Of a DNA stretch of 64,000 bases, positions 36,832-45,823 are shown in pieces; position 1 is the first letter of the stretch, and each line of letters begins with the position of its first letter. The position numbers were made by a program, and so were the translations under genes. Where the stretch lies: positions 186,001 to 250,000 of the forward strand of contig JACJZG010000001.1 in the NCBI GenBank assembly GCA_020635715.1. The letters are read 5' to 3'. Source of the stretch: Flavobacteriales bacterium (GTDB lineage Bacteria; Bacteroidota; Bacteroidia; Flavobacteriales_F; PHOS-HE28). The notes under the pieces are model-generated. The model saw only the letters and a list, made by a program, of their open reading frames with translations, was not told where the DNA came from and searched no databases.

Positions 36832-37632
36832 ATGCGGAGCACACTACTTCCCATCGCCCTTCTGGGCCTTACTCCCACCCTTCAAGCCCAGCTGACAGCA
36901 GGAGTCGTACCTCCCGGTGCGATCGTGTACGACGTGGACCTCACGCTCAGCCTGAACCAGCCGTTCACTGACGATTCGGCGGACATCGAACTGGATTGCG
37001 ATGACTTCGTGGACGTACGCCTCCTGCTCCACCGAGGCGAACCGACGATCGATGTGCCACACGAGGTGCGGTTCCACTTCGTGGATGACGACATCGAACT
37101 GTGCCTGGACATGGGCACCACCTTCCAGCAACGACCACGTTATTATGCGTTCGGAGACCTCATGGACTGCGAGCCACCGTTCAGCTACCAGAGCAACAGC
37201 AGCCCGGTGCTCGGCGATCATGGTGGCCTGCTCTGGACAGGTCCATCTTCCCTGGACAGCATGTACATCGCCTTTCGGCGCAACGACGAATACGGTTGGC
37301 TGCTCCTCTCCTTCCAACTCACTGGGAACCCGGAGGTGCGTGTGGATGTGCACGAGGTATTGCCGCTGTGTCAAGGACCGAACAGCATCCGTGAAGACCT
37401 GGATGGTGCGGGACTGCTCCTTTACCCGAACCCGACCAATGGAGACCCGATCAGGATCAGTGATGCGGGTTTGATCGAAGCGCTCGAGGTGATCGACGTG
37501 ACCGGGCGGCTGATCGAACGGTACCCGGCGCCGATCAGGAGCATAGCCGCACCAGATGTTCCGGGAACCTATTTCGTGCGGGCCGAATGGACCGATGGGC
37601 GCACGAGCACGACCAAGCTGGTCCGCTTTTAA
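36832..37632 (+). CDS. small secreted protein, T9SS type A tail
   Basis: 266 aa from the ATG at 36832 (MRSTLLPIALLGLTPTLQAQ signal peptide; an earlier in-frame ATG at 36802 lies 10 codons upstream). The body (residues ~20-190) is acidic and Asp-rich (ADIELDCDDFVDVRLLLHRG, FVDDDIELCLDMGT), a possible Ca-binding beta-sandwich. The C-terminal ~80 residues form the sorting domain (LLLYPNPTNGDPIRI ... TKLVRF). Function unknown. Confidence 0.75.
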   Translation: MRSTLLPIALLGLTPTLQAQLTAGVVPPGAIVYDVDLTLSLNQPFTDDSADIELDCDDFVDVRLLLHRGEPTIDVPHEVRFHFVDDDIELCLDMGTTFQQRPRYYAFGDLMDCEPPFSYQSNSSPVLGDHGGLLWTGPSSLDSMYIAFRRNDEYGWLLLSFQLTGNPEVRVDVHEVLPLCQGPNSIREDLDGAGLLLYPNPTNGDPIRISDAGLIEALEVIDVTGRLIERYPAPIRSIAAPDVPGTYFVRAEWTDGRTSTTKLVRF

Positions 37633-37693
37633 GGGTCGCCTCAGGGGCCGAACATCGATCCCGGGAATGGTCGGACCAATGCGTTCCGAGTAC

Positions 37694-37701
37694 TATCCTT
37701 G
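37694..37701 (+). promoter_or_regulatory. possible -7 element of the acetyltransferase operon
   Basis: TATCCTTG lies 23 bp before the ATG at 37724. It supports that ATG over an in-frame ATG at 37679 located upstream of this element. No clear -33 box. Confidence 0.3.
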
Positions 37702-37723
37702 CGCGCCACGAGCAGTGCAGCGG

Positions 37724-38242
37724 ATGGATCAGCGATTCAGAAGGGGAACGATCAAGGATGTACCGGGTCTGCGGGAACTGGGGCTCATGGCCTACGGTCA
37801 GCATCGCCCGGCGATGAATGAGGCGAATTGGAACAAGCTACGTGGATTCCTTTCCGAACCGGACACCTATACCGATCTGATGAACACGGCCGTGTGCTTC
37901 GTGTGCGAGACGGGCGCGCGGATCGTGGGTATGGCCTTCCTGGTGCGCAAGGGGCACCCCACCGATATGTTCGAAGCACATTGGAGCTACGTACGCATGG
38001 TCGGGGTGGACCCGGAATACGCGGGAAGAGGGATCGCTAAAAGGTTGACCACAATGTGCCTCGACCACGCCCGACAGACCGGCGAACGCTTTGTCGCCCT
38101 GCACACGTCGGAGTTCATGGACGCGGCTCGGCACATCTACGAAGGCTTCGGTTTCAAGGTGGTGCGATCGCTCACCCGATACGACAAGCAATACTGGATC
38201 TACCTGTTGGACCTGGACAACGAGCAGCATGATCGACTATAG
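37724..38242 (+). CDS. GNAT family N-acetyltransferase
   Basis: 172 aa from the ATG at 37724; an alternative ATG at 37679 is in frame. GNAT fold: an N-terminal helix pair, then ARIVGMAFLVRKG, the acetyl-CoA binding motif A VDPEYAGRGIAKRLTTMCLDHAR (Q/R-x-x-G-x-G/A as AGRGIAKRL), LHTSEFMDAARHIYEGFGFKVV and a C-terminal strand. Acceptor substrate unknown. It overlaps the next acetyltransferase gene by 14 bp, so translation is coupled. Confidence 0.85.
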   Translation: MDQRFRRGTIKDVPGLRELGLMAYGQHRPAMNEANWNKLRGFLSEPDTYTDLMNTAVCFVCETGARIVGMAFLVRKGHPTDMFEAHWSYVRMVGVDPEYAGRGIAKRLTTMCLDHARQTGERFVALHTSEFMDAARHIYEGFGFKVVRSLTRYDKQYWIYLLDLDNEQHDRL

Positions 38243-38636
38243 GATCGAACGCAGCATTCCAGTTGAAGAGTTCAGGGAGGTACTCGTGAATTCCACGCTA
38301 GGTGCACGACGTCCGGTCAATGATGACGCGACCTTGTCGAAGATGATCGAACAGGCCGACCTCATTATCACGGCCAGGGAGGATGGGCGCTTGATCGGTG
38401 TTGCTCGTTCGCTCACGGATCTTGTCTATTGCACCTACCTCTCGGATCTGGCCGTGGACGAACGGTATCAGCGCAAGGGCATCGGCAAGGAACTGATCCG
38501 CCTGACCAAGGAAGCCGCACCCACGGCCAAATTGATACTGCTGTCAGCACCAGCGGCAGTTGACTACTATCCGAGGATCGGTATGACCCAATGGGAACAG
38601 TGCTATGTGCTGGACAACATCGAAGACCTCAAGTGA
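38229..38636 (+). CDS. second GNAT family N-acetyltransferase
   Basis: 135 aa from the ATG at 38229. Motif A is clear: LAVDERYQRKGIGKELIRLTKEA (QRKGIGKEL), followed by KLILLSAPAAVDYYPRIGM, the motif B region. Its compact form is like YjdJ/PaiA-type acetyltransferases acting on small amines or peptides (inferred). It starts inside the preceding GNAT gene and precedes the small MORN-like gene by 6 bp, forming a three-gene operon. Confidence 0.85.
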   Translation: MIDYRIERSIPVEEFREVLVNSTLGARRPVNDDATLSKMIEQADLIITAREDGRLIGVARSLTDLVYCTYLSDLAVDERYQRKGIGKELIRLTKEAAPTAKLILLSAPAAVDYYPRIGMTQWEQCYVLDNIEDLK

Positions 38637-38642
38637 CCCACC

Positions 38643-38996
38643 ATGATCAACTATGATGGCAGGGTGTTCAAGCCCGTGTCGAACACCGAGAACGGCGAAA
38701 CCTCCGACGAAACGGTCTTCCATTACAAGCAGGACGGGAACATCCTCACCTCGACGTACGCGGGTGGAAGGATCAAGCTGGGACACTTGATCGGCCTTGT
38801 GGATGAACATGGCAACATCGATATGCGCTACCACCAGGTGAATGACCGGAACGAGATCATGACCGGGATATGTCGGTCCACACCGGAGATCATGGGCAAC
38901 AGGAAGATCCGGTTGCATGAAAGCTGGCAATGGACCTCCGGTGACCGATCTGCGGGACGATCGGTCCTTGAAGAGATCGATGCGCCGGAGCCGTAA
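38643..38996 (+). CDS. small protein commonly annotated n-acetylglutamate synthase
   Basis: 117 aa with strand-rich repeats (YDGRVFKPVSNTENGETSDETVFHYKQDGNILTSTYAGG, IKLGHLIGLVDEHGNIDMRYHQVN, GICRSTPEI, RKIRLHESWQW). This is a small cytoplasmic family found in many Bacteroidota that databases often label n-acetylglutamate synthase, but no catalytic domain of that enzyme is visible, so the label should not be trusted. It is the third gene of the acetyltransferase operon (6 bp gap), which may explain the name by association. Confidence 0.7.
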   Translation: MINYDGRVFKPVSNTENGETSDETVFHYKQDGNILTSTYAGGRIKLGHLIGLVDEHGNIDMRYHQVNDRNEIMTGICRSTPEIMGNRKIRLHESWQWTSGDRSAGRSVLEEIDAPEP

Positions 38997-39003
38997 GCGA
39001 GCT

Positions 39004-39348
39004 TCACTCCATCACACGCACCCGCACATACGCATAATGGTGGTCGTAGGCATGGATGAACAGTGAATCGCCCCGCAGCTCCATCGTCACCTTGCCCCCT
39101 TCGAGCGTGATCCGATCGCCCTTGCGTGTATACACCCTGCGGTCGACCATGTCAGAACCGGGTAGCAGGTAGTCCACCCTGGTGTCCGTACGGAAGATGA
39201 CCATGCCCCGGTTGCCGCAGCCCTCACAGCCTTCCTGGTGCTCGGCCACGCCGGTGCCACGATACTCCAGGCCATCGAGCTTGCGCGGGGTCTGTGCCCA
39301 AGTGGACTGGACCATCGCCAGGAGGAAGATGAAAACGAGGATGCGCAT
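39004..39348 (-). CDS. small secreted or periplasmic protein
   Basis: 114 aa from the ATG at 39348 (MRILVFIFLLAMVQSTWAQ signal peptide). The mature part has a C-E-G-C-G-N-R-G motif, possibly a metal or disulfide site, and an antiparallel-strand pattern (MVIFRTDTRVDYLLPG, DRITLEGGKVTMELRGDSLFIHAYDHH), like small lipocalin-type proteins. No family recognised. Last of three minus-strand genes, 4 bp after the preceding stop. Confidence 0.65.
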   Translation of the reverse strand: MRILVFIFLLAMVQSTWAQTPRKLDGLEYRGTGVAEHQEGCEGCGNRGMVIFRTDTRVDYLLPGSDMVDRRVYTRKGDRITLEGGKVTMELRGDSLFIHAYDHHYAYVRVRVME

Positions 39349-39352
39349 GGGC

Positions 39353-40357
39353 TCAAGGTAGTTGGAACGCCGGCGTGGCAAGGTTCTTCATGTTCGCGCC
39401 CATCAGCACGATGCGGTAGGTTCCGGGGAGCAATTCCTTGGTGGCTGCCGGTGAATCCACGCCCACCCACCAACGCAAGGGTGGCAGCAGCACTTCCTGG
39501 TTCCGCCAGTCGATCCACGGCATGCCACAATCCATCTGCTCCTGCCGCACCGGCAACCGTTCCACCCATCCGCTGTCGGTGAGCAAGTCGATGCCGAACA
39601 AGGGCATGCCGCTGCCGCAACCACCGTTCAACATCACACGGCCGGTGATCCTCACCCATACCGAATCACCAAGCACCCGAGCGATCCGCACCCTCTTCAG
39701 ACCGGGTCGGGCGGCGATCTCGCGTTCGATCTCCGCGGGTGATGGCGGCGGTGGCGGAACCACTGGCTTCACGGGCGGGCGTAAACCTGGTGGTGGGATC
39801 TCCATGGGTGGTGGCACCCATTCCGCCTCCTTCTGCAGCCGTGGCAAGAGGACCTGGTTCGCAGCCACACCCGCCTGATATTCGTTGATGCAGGTGCTCA
39901 CCTCCCAGGTGCGACCCGGCTTGAAACGCATGACCTCCGGCGAAGGCAGGTCCCAACGCCGCCAAGCCCGTTCCATCAACGGCAGCGGATCATCCGGCAG
40001 GTCGATGCGCATGGTGTCCTTCCCGGCGATCACCAGGATCCTGCTTCCGCTCACGCCAACGAGCGGTGTGTACACGCGCCAGCCACCATTGTCCGTTTGG
40101 AAGAGATCGCGGCTTGGCAGGGTGATGATGGTGTCCGGTTTCAACCAGTAGCGGTCCGAGTTGTAGTAGAACACCCGCTCCCGGTACTGCTGGTTCACCA
40201 CGTAGGCGCGCGACAAGGGCTTGTCCGCATCACCGGGCTCGCTGATCACGAAGCAGAAGTCGGGCGGTGCGGGTTGGGCATGCAGTGGGGCATGAAGCCC
40301 GAGACCGACCACCCCAGCAAGAACGAAGCACTCACCGTAGCACGCAAGTTTCTTCAT
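39353..40357 (-). CDS. secreted or periplasmic protein with proline-rich linker
   Basis: 334 aa with a signal peptide (MKKLACYGECFVLAGVVGLGLHAPLHAQ). N-terminal beta-rich domain (residues ~30-150). A proline-rich stretch follows (EWVPPPMEIPPPGLRPP ... PPPPPSPAEIE, ~180-215), then a C-terminal domain with GDSVWVRITGRVMLNGGCGSG and LLPGTYRIVLMGANMKN. The ending resembles that of the neighbouring 368-aa protein, suggesting paralogous C-terminal domains. Its start overlaps the upstream stop by 4 bp (ATGA). Function unknown. Confidence 0.65.
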   Translation of the reverse strand: MKKLACYGECFVLAGVVGLGLHAPLHAQPAPPDFCFVISEPGDADKPLSRAYVVNQQYRERVFYYNSDRYWLKPDTIITLPSRDLFQTDNGGWRVYTPLVGVSGSRILVIAGKDTMRIDLPDDPLPLMERAWRRWDLPSPEVMRFKPGRTWEVSTCINEYQAGVAANQVLLPRLQKEAEWVPPPMEIPPPGLRPPVKPVVPPPPPSPAEIEREIAARPGLKRVRIARVLGDSVWVRITGRVMLNGGCGSGMPLFGIDLLTDSGWVERLPVRQEQMDCGMPWIDWRNQEVLLPPLRWWVGVDSPAATKELLPGTYRIVLMGANMKNLATPAFQLP

Positions 40358-41460
40358 CGCACCATCAAAGGTTGGCCGTTCAACGCATCGAATCGCGGTG
40401 CTGCACGTCCATCCGGATCAACATACACCAAGTGCATCGAATAAGCACCCGGCACCAAAGGCGGCACCACCACATCCAGCTCCCGCTCCTGATAGCCTGA
40501 CTTGCGATCGTGATCCACCGTTAGTCGCTGCACCTCGAAGATCAGCAACTGCTCTCCTTCGAAGGTCGGTGCCACCCGATGCGTGATGTGTACCTCCTCA
40601 CCACCACCGAGCCACCAGAACCGGAGATGCAAGCTGTCCTTCGCGGTCGGTCGCAGGTTCGACAGGTGAACGACGTTGCCAAGCCTGTCCCATCCGTACA
40701 CGGTGTCGCGAGCGGCCGCATCATCCACCGCGAGCACCTGATAGCCTACGATCCGCTGGCGTGTGGGCGTGAAAGCTTGCTTGCCCAGATCCCAGCCGTT
40801 TCCCCCGAGCCGCCCTAGCACACGCATATGTAGATCAGGTTGATAAGGCCCATCACTCGTGAATTGCAAATGAGCCGTTGGATGGCCGCGCTCCACCGCC
40901 GCCACCGGGCAACGCAAGCGGAAGTCCATCTCCCCATTCAGGGGCGAAGCGACATTGCGCACGGTGTCGCAGCCACAGGTGGCATCCAAGGTGAAGGTGG
41001 GACCACCGTTCCACCACTGACCAAGTCCGGTCATGGTCCCGGTGACGTGCAGCTCGGTCGTCAGATCGGTGACCATAACCCGGCCTGGTGCGAAGGGCAC
41101 CACCAAGTGGTCGGTCAAGTAATAGCGGTTGATGTCCCGTCCCGCACGCGGTGGAAAGCCGATCTCCATCACCCCTGCATCGCGGTGCCTGATCTTGAAC
41201 CAGAGGGTATCCACATGCCGCATGGGGTCGCTGCGCTGAGCGGGAAAGGGTACCAAGCTGTACCGCGGGTCCCGATCACCGAACACGCGAGCGCCCTTCC
41301 CTTCCACCTCGAAGCTGTAGTCCTTGCCATCCCGCAACTCCGCATGCGGCACCTCCACCCCATCCTTCTCCAGCACGAAGGTGAAGTCCATGCCGATCCA
41401 GCCGGGCTGGGCGAACAGACCGAACGGAAGCAGGTTGAACGCCAGGAGAAGTCGCCTCAT
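40354..41460 (-). CDS. secreted or periplasmic protein, function unknown
   Basis: 368 aa from the ATG at 41460 (MRRLLLAFNLLPFGLFAQ signal peptide; the in-frame start at 41496 lacks it). Beta-rich with domains DYSFEVEGKGARVFGDRD, ELHVTGTMTGLGQWWNGGPTF and a C-terminal LVPGAYSMHLVYVDPDGRA similar to LLPGTYRIVL in the next gene. No enzyme motif or T9SS tail is evident. First gene of a three-gene operon 41460-39004. Confidence 0.65.
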   Translation of the reverse strand: MRRLLLAFNLLPFGLFAQPGWIGMDFTFVLEKDGVEVPHAELRDGKDYSFEVEGKGARVFGDRDPRYSLVPFPAQRSDPMRHVDTLWFKIRHRDAGVMEIGFPPRAGRDINRYYLTDHLVVPFAPGRVMVTDLTTELHVTGTMTGLGQWWNGGPTFTLDATCGCDTVRNVASPLNGEMDFRLRCPVAAVERGHPTAHLQFTSDGPYQPDLHMRVLGRLGGNGWDLGKQAFTPTRQRIVGYQVLAVDDAAARDTVYGWDRLGNVVHLSNLRPTAKDSLHLRFWWLGGGEEVHITHRVAPTFEGEQLLIFEVQRLTVDHDRKSGYQERELDVVVPPLVPGAYSMHLVYVDPDGRAAPRFDALNGQPLMVR

Positions 41461-41547
41461 TGTTGCACCGTACACGCTCGTAGGCGAACGGTTCAAACGA
41501 TGCGGAGACCGACCACGGAATAAGACGATACATCATTGCTTTGCACC

Positions 41548-41997
41548 ATGCGCATCCGCATCGCTCGCGTCCACGGCCGACACCAATTGCATTGCATTCG
41601 ACCTGATGGCAGCCACAGCAAGGCGGCCGCCGGACCGGACCTGCCCCATCACGACCTGGCGCATTACGTGGCCGAGCGGGCGCTTGGCCTCAACAACGGT
41701 TTCTTCGGTGCCATCGCCGCCGGACGGAGCATCGACGAGCTGAGCGATCCCACTATCATCCGGACATTGCCCCGTGAAGCATGGGATGCGGAAGTGCTCG
41801 CGCGCACCCTTCAGGGTACCGACAATGGCACGGTTCACGCAGCCGACTTCATCGCCAGCGTGACGCTCGAGCGCGGTGCACCGTTCGAGGGGCTTGATGA
41901 TGGTGTGGTCTCCAGGATGATCGCCGAATTCAGTGCGTTGTTGCGGCGCTGGGAGGAAGTACCTGAAGGTGGTTTACTGGAACTGGATTGGCCATAA
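41548..41997 (+). CDS. conserved hypothetical cytoplasmic protein
   Basis: 149 aa from the ATG at 41548. Contains DLPHHDLAHYVAERALGLNNGFFGAIAAG, which includes an H-H-x-x-x-H-Y arrangement, and ends in RRWEEVPEGGLLELDWP. I do not recognise the family. No signal peptide. It stands alone between a minus-strand operon and a plus-strand T9SS cargo gene. Confidence 0.65.
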   Translation: MRIRIARVHGRHQLHCIRPDGSHSKAAAGPDLPHHDLAHYVAERALGLNNGFFGAIAAGRSIDELSDPTIIRTLPREAWDAEVLARTLQGTDNGTVHAADFIASVTLERGAPFEGLDDGVVSRMIAEFSALLRRWEEVPEGGLLELDWP

Positions 41998-42160
41998 CCC
42001 CTATTGTCGGACCTGGCCGGAATTGAAGGTTCATGAACAGGAAGGGGCGGATCATCCCGCTGCATCCTACCAGGATCCCTTCGACGCATTGGCGCCGTAC
42101 CTCCCTGACCGAACGGATCCCATTCCTCAACCACCCCACCTTCGATCCTACCTTGCACCC

Positions 42161-43654
42161 ATGCGCCTGTCCGCTGTCGTCCTCGCCTCAACCCTGTCGG
42201 TCCTCTGCCACGCCCAGACCTGGCACCCCGTGGCCGGTGGCGCCGCTTCCACCGTGTATTCCCTTGAGCCCTTCGCGGGCGACCTTTACACCGGCGGGCT
42301 CTTCACCAGCATCGACGATCAACCGGCGCAATACCTCGCCCGTTGGGATGGCAGCGCGTGGCACCCGGTGGCCAACCTCGTGACCTTCATGGCCGCCGAC
42401 GGCCTGCATGCCAACGACACGGCGCTCTTCATCGGCGATGGCGGCCGCGTGCGCTTCTGGAACGGCAGCAACCTGTACAACCTCACCGGCGTGAGCAGTT
42501 CCTCCTTCAACAGTACGGTCTACGCCATCGCACACTTCCAGGACACGATGTATTGCGGCGGCTTCTTCTCCTCCCCCTTCGCGCGCATCGCCAAGTGGAA
42601 CGGCACCACGTACGAGGCCGTCACCAGCGGCTGCAATGCCCAGGTGAGCTTCCTCACCCCGTTCCAGGACCAACTCTTCGTGGGCGGGAACTTCCAACTC
42701 GCCGGTGATTCACTCGTGAACCACACTGCACTGTGGGATGGTGAAGCGTGGCATGCGATGGGCGCCGGTGTGAACGACGACGTCTTCGTGCATTGCTTCT
42801 TCCAGGACACCCTGTACATCGGCGGACGTTTCACCAGTGCCAATGGACAGGTGGCCAGCCGCGTGGCGAAATGGAACGGCAGCCAATGGGTGCGTGTGGG
42901 TGGCACCTTGAACGACTACGTGACCGCCATGACCGTTTACCGCGATCAACTGTACATCGGCGGCGCCTTCACCACACCGAACCACATCGCGCGCCTCAAC
43001 GGTACCAGCTGGGTGCCCGTAGGCAGTGGTTGCAACGAACGCGTGCGCACGCTGGAAGTGTACCATGACACGCTCTTCGTGGGCGGCGATTTCACCCAGG
43101 CCGGCGGCATCGACGCGAGCCGCATCGCCAAATGGCACCTGCCCGAACCGCCGGTCGCAATGATCGCGGTGGATGATGGCGCGCTCTGCGTGAACGATTG
43201 CAGCATCTTCTCCGACCTCTCACCGAACGGTGTCGCCACGCGCCTCTGGGAATTCCCCGGTGGTACGCCCGCCACCAGTACCGACAGCGTGGTGACCGTG
43301 TGTTACGACGCGCCCGGCACCTATTCGGCCACACTGACCGTGTCCAACGCCGGAGGCATGGATGCCAGCACCTTGCTCGATGCCGTGGTGGTGGAGATCT
43401 GCACGGCTGTGGCGGAGACCGCTCGAACAGGTTCGCTCAGCCTCTGGCCGAACCCGACGCATGGCACCCTCTCCGTCCAGTGGGAGCATGACACACCGAT
43501 GCGCGCGAGCTTGCTCAACGCGACCGGTCGGACACTCGGCACCTACCTGCTTCAACCGGGTGCGAACATGATCGACCTGCACGGCATAGCGCCCGGTGGG
43601 TACCTGTTGCGAACGGCGGATGGAGGGACGCTGCACATGATGGTGATGGAATAG
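42161..43654 (+). CDS. beta-propeller plus PKD-domain protein, T9SS type A tail
   Basis: 497 aa from the ATG at 42161 (MRLSAVVLASTLSVLCHAQ signal peptide); longer in-frame starts begin inside the previous gene. Residues ~20-320 hold repeats of the form D-x-L-Y-V/I-G-G-x-F, then I-A-K-W-N/D-G, about seven blades. Residues ~330-415 are a PKD domain (IFSDLSPNGVATRLWEFPGGTPA, then YDAPGTYSATLTVSNAGG). The last ~80 residues are a T9SS sorting domain (LSLWPNPTHGTLSVQW ... MMVME). Predicted cell-surface protein, function unknown. Confidence 0.85.
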   Translation: MRLSAVVLASTLSVLCHAQTWHPVAGGAASTVYSLEPFAGDLYTGGLFTSIDDQPAQYLARWDGSAWHPVANLVTFMAADGLHANDTALFIGDGGRVRFWNGSNLYNLTGVSSSSFNSTVYAIAHFQDTMYCGGFFSSPFARIAKWNGTTYEAVTSGCNAQVSFLTPFQDQLFVGGNFQLAGDSLVNHTALWDGEAWHAMGAGVNDDVFVHCFFQDTLYIGGRFTSANGQVASRVAKWNGSQWVRVGGTLNDYVTAMTVYRDQLYIGGAFTTPNHIARLNGTSWVPVGSGCNERVRTLEVYHDTLFVGGDFTQAGGIDASRIAKWHLPEPPVAMIAVDDGALCVNDCSIFSDLSPNGVATRLWEFPGGTPATSTDSVVTVCYDAPGTYSATLTVSNAGGMDASTLLDAVVVEICTAVAETARTGSLSLWPNPTHGTLSVQWEHDTPMRASLLNATGRTLGTYLLQPGANMIDLHGIAPGGYLLRTADGGTLHMMVME

Positions 43655-44136
43655 CGGTGCCGCGACCGTGGTCGTTCTTCCCGTTGCGGATCGATCAGCA
43701 CTTCGGCCTACGCACTTCTCCCCGGCTGGAATAGGATCGTCACCAGTTCTGCTTCGCCATCAAGAACACCATCCTCTGACAGGCCGATGCGCATGGTCTC
43801 CTGGCCCCGTCGCACAAGCAAGTGATCCTGCAAACACCTGCGGTCGATCTCGATCAAAGCCCGCCGGTGAAGCCTTGCCCTTGCCGACGAAGCTCACAAT
43901 GGGTACGTCGATGAGGCGTGGAGTGCTGCGTCTGTGCTTCCTTATGGGAGATGAGGTCATTGGGGACCATGCTGGTGCGGCTGCGCGGTCGCCTCTAACC
44001 TACACAGCTCCTCAGCGGCATCTATGCGAAAGAGGGTGCGATCCGTTAATGCCTGGATACCCAGCGGGAGCACGACTCCATCCATGTGTTCCTCGGATGC
44101 TGGGCAACACCACCGGCCCTTTAAGGTCTTGCCCAT
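43655..44136. other. 482-bp intergenic region with possible decayed gene
   Basis: Between two T9SS cargo genes. The plus-strand open frame looks non-coding. On the minus strand a protein-like segment lies near 43708-43855 (listed separately). A small CGACC/GGTCG hairpin followed by TTCTT at ~43658-43675 could terminate the upstream gene. Confidence 0.35.
43708..43855 (-). pseudogene. possible remnant of a minus-strand gene
   Basis: Minus-strand frame ending at the stop complementary to 43708-43710 reads a protein-like sequence of about 49 residues (LIEIDRRCLQDHLLVRR, GQETMRIGLSEDG, VLDGEAELVTILFQPGRSA). It has no ATG and only an internal TTG start. An overlapping minus frame starts at 43960. 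Could be a frameshifted remnant or chance. No family recognised. Confidence 0.25.
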
Positions 44137-45219
44137 ATGAGGTTCACCACAATCATCCTGCTCTCTGTTGTGCCACTGGCCCTGCAAGCCCAATGCGGCC
44201 CATACGTGGGCCACGCCATTGCACCGGCCACAGAAGGATCAGCCTTCATGAACCTGCAGGAATGCGGCGCCACGGATTGCATGTGGGACACGGGCGCCAG
44301 CGGCTGGAGTGTAAGCGGACTTTCTGTGGGCACACACTATGTGACCTTGTTGGATGGAACGACACCATTGGGCACGCAGCAGTTCGTGGTGGAACAGCTC
44401 GCGTGGGACCTGGGCCAGCAGGTCCTACCCTACGCTGGTGATGTGCAGGTGAGCATCTGGGCAGAACTTCCGTATTGCGGCACGCAAGTGCTCAACTTCC
44501 ATGACTGCCCGCCGGAACCGGCTACCACGTGGGTATATCTATTGCAGGACGGCTTACCCATCGAAAGCCTGAACCCCGTGACCTGCCCGCTGTTGCAGCA
44601 TTCCTGGGGCGGGCTACCCTTTGGCCACACCTACGCCACAGCATTACAAGACCTTGGCCTTTGCGGCTCATCCGCTCAGGGTGCGACCGTTACCGCATAC
44701 AGCCTCGCTGGTGCGCAGTTCACCTTGGACGTGCAGGGGAGCACCGGCGCCAATGGCACCATTGCGGTAGAGTCCCTGACGCCCGCCGCCGAAGACCCGT
44801 TCTCACCGCCCGGTGCGATCGCCGGAAATTACCTGCTGCTTACCGGGGAAGACGAATATGTACAGGGCCCACAGGAGGAGCCCTTTTTCGGTGGACTGGC
44901 GCCGGGCACCTACAAGTTGGTGTTCGTGCCCCAGTTGGACGTGCTGTGCTCCACGGCCGATACGGTGACGACCGTGCCCTTGATCACCGGATTGGGTGAA
45001 GAGCTCCTCCCGGCCTTGGGTCTGTGGCCACAGCCTGCACAGGACCTGTTGCACTGGAGCGCCCCAAGCGCACAGTTGGTAGAGGTGCTGGATGCGGCCG
45101 GACGTCTCGTGGTGCGCACAAGCACCTCACCGCCGCTGCAGGTGGGCGCTCTAACTTCCGGCAGCTACACCCTGCGCCTTGCCGATGGCCGGAAGGGGCG
45201 CTTCGTGGTCGTACGGTAG
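44137..45219 (+). CDS. secreted protein with T9SS type A-like tail
   Basis: 360 aa, signal peptide MRFTTIILLSVVPLALQAQ. The body is Cys-containing and beta-rich (QCGPYVGHAIAPATEGSAFMNLQECGATDCMWDTG; DVQVSIWAELPYCGTQVLNFHDCPPEP). The C-terminal ~75 residues resemble a T9SS sorting domain in an atypical form (ALGLWPQPAQDLLHWSAPS ... GSYTLRLADGRKGRFVVVR; PQP instead of PNP). Function unknown. Preceded 8 bp upstream by a GTCTTGC word that may be part of its promoter. Confidence 0.75.
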   Translation: MRFTTIILLSVVPLALQAQCGPYVGHAIAPATEGSAFMNLQECGATDCMWDTGASGWSVSGLSVGTHYVTLLDGTTPLGTQQFVVEQLAWDLGQQVLPYAGDVQVSIWAELPYCGTQVLNFHDCPPEPATTWVYLLQDGLPIESLNPVTCPLLQHSWGGLPFGHTYATALQDLGLCGSSAQGATVTAYSLAGAQFTLDVQGSTGANGTIAVESLTPAAEDPFSPPGAIAGNYLLLTGEDEYVQGPQEEPFFGGLAPGTYKLVFVPQLDVLCSTADTVTTVPLITGLGEELLPALGLWPQPAQDLLHWSAPSAQLVEVLDAAGRLVVRTSTSPPLQVGALTSGSYTLRLADGRKGRFVVVR

Positions 45220-45823
45220 GTGGCTTGACAGCATTAGTCCGTGAGGCACGCGGCTCTACGTTGTTCGGCCGGCGGGAGTTGCCGGAGCGGTCAACGGATG
45301 GGATTGGTCATGCCGGTTGAGCGTGGCCCATGCGGGATCGTCTTGCCCCAGTAGTCACTGCAATGCCAGAACCCTTCCAGCCATCGAGCGCGGGTCAAGC
45401 GTGATGTCCGTCTATAGCGGGAGTGGCTACCGTTGCATAACGGCTCCAACAACTGGAACAGGCCAAGGTTTGCTGATCGAACGCGACCGACAGAGTCGTG
45501 CGCCTTGGCCTGTTGAACGCAGGTGCGCAACTCCTGTTCCGGGGATCGACCAGGCGTTCGGAGATCTTCGTTCCACACGATGTCCAAAGACGGGCATTGC
45601 GCAGCTGGGCTGATCATTAAAGCAAGGCGCTCAGGTTGCGAAACAATGGTTCGGTAGCTGGACCTGACCTGCTTCGTCTTTTCAGAAGCGATGGACGATG
45701 GGGCTGCATCAGGGTTCTCGTGCGATCCCTGAAGGCTTATTACATCCGGAATTTGAACCATGGTGCCACACTTCGTTCGCACTGACCGGTGACCGGATCG
45801 ACTTGTCCTGCGACACAGCACCC
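45220..45823. other. 604-bp region without a convincing gene
   Basis: No frame on either strand has convincing coding character; the longest minus frame (45291-45827) is rich in S, R and T with no recognisable motif. A weak hairpin (CCGGC/GCCGG) lies near 45269-45286. Codon texture here is poorer than in surrounding genes, so the region may hold decayed sequence. Confidence 0.35.
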
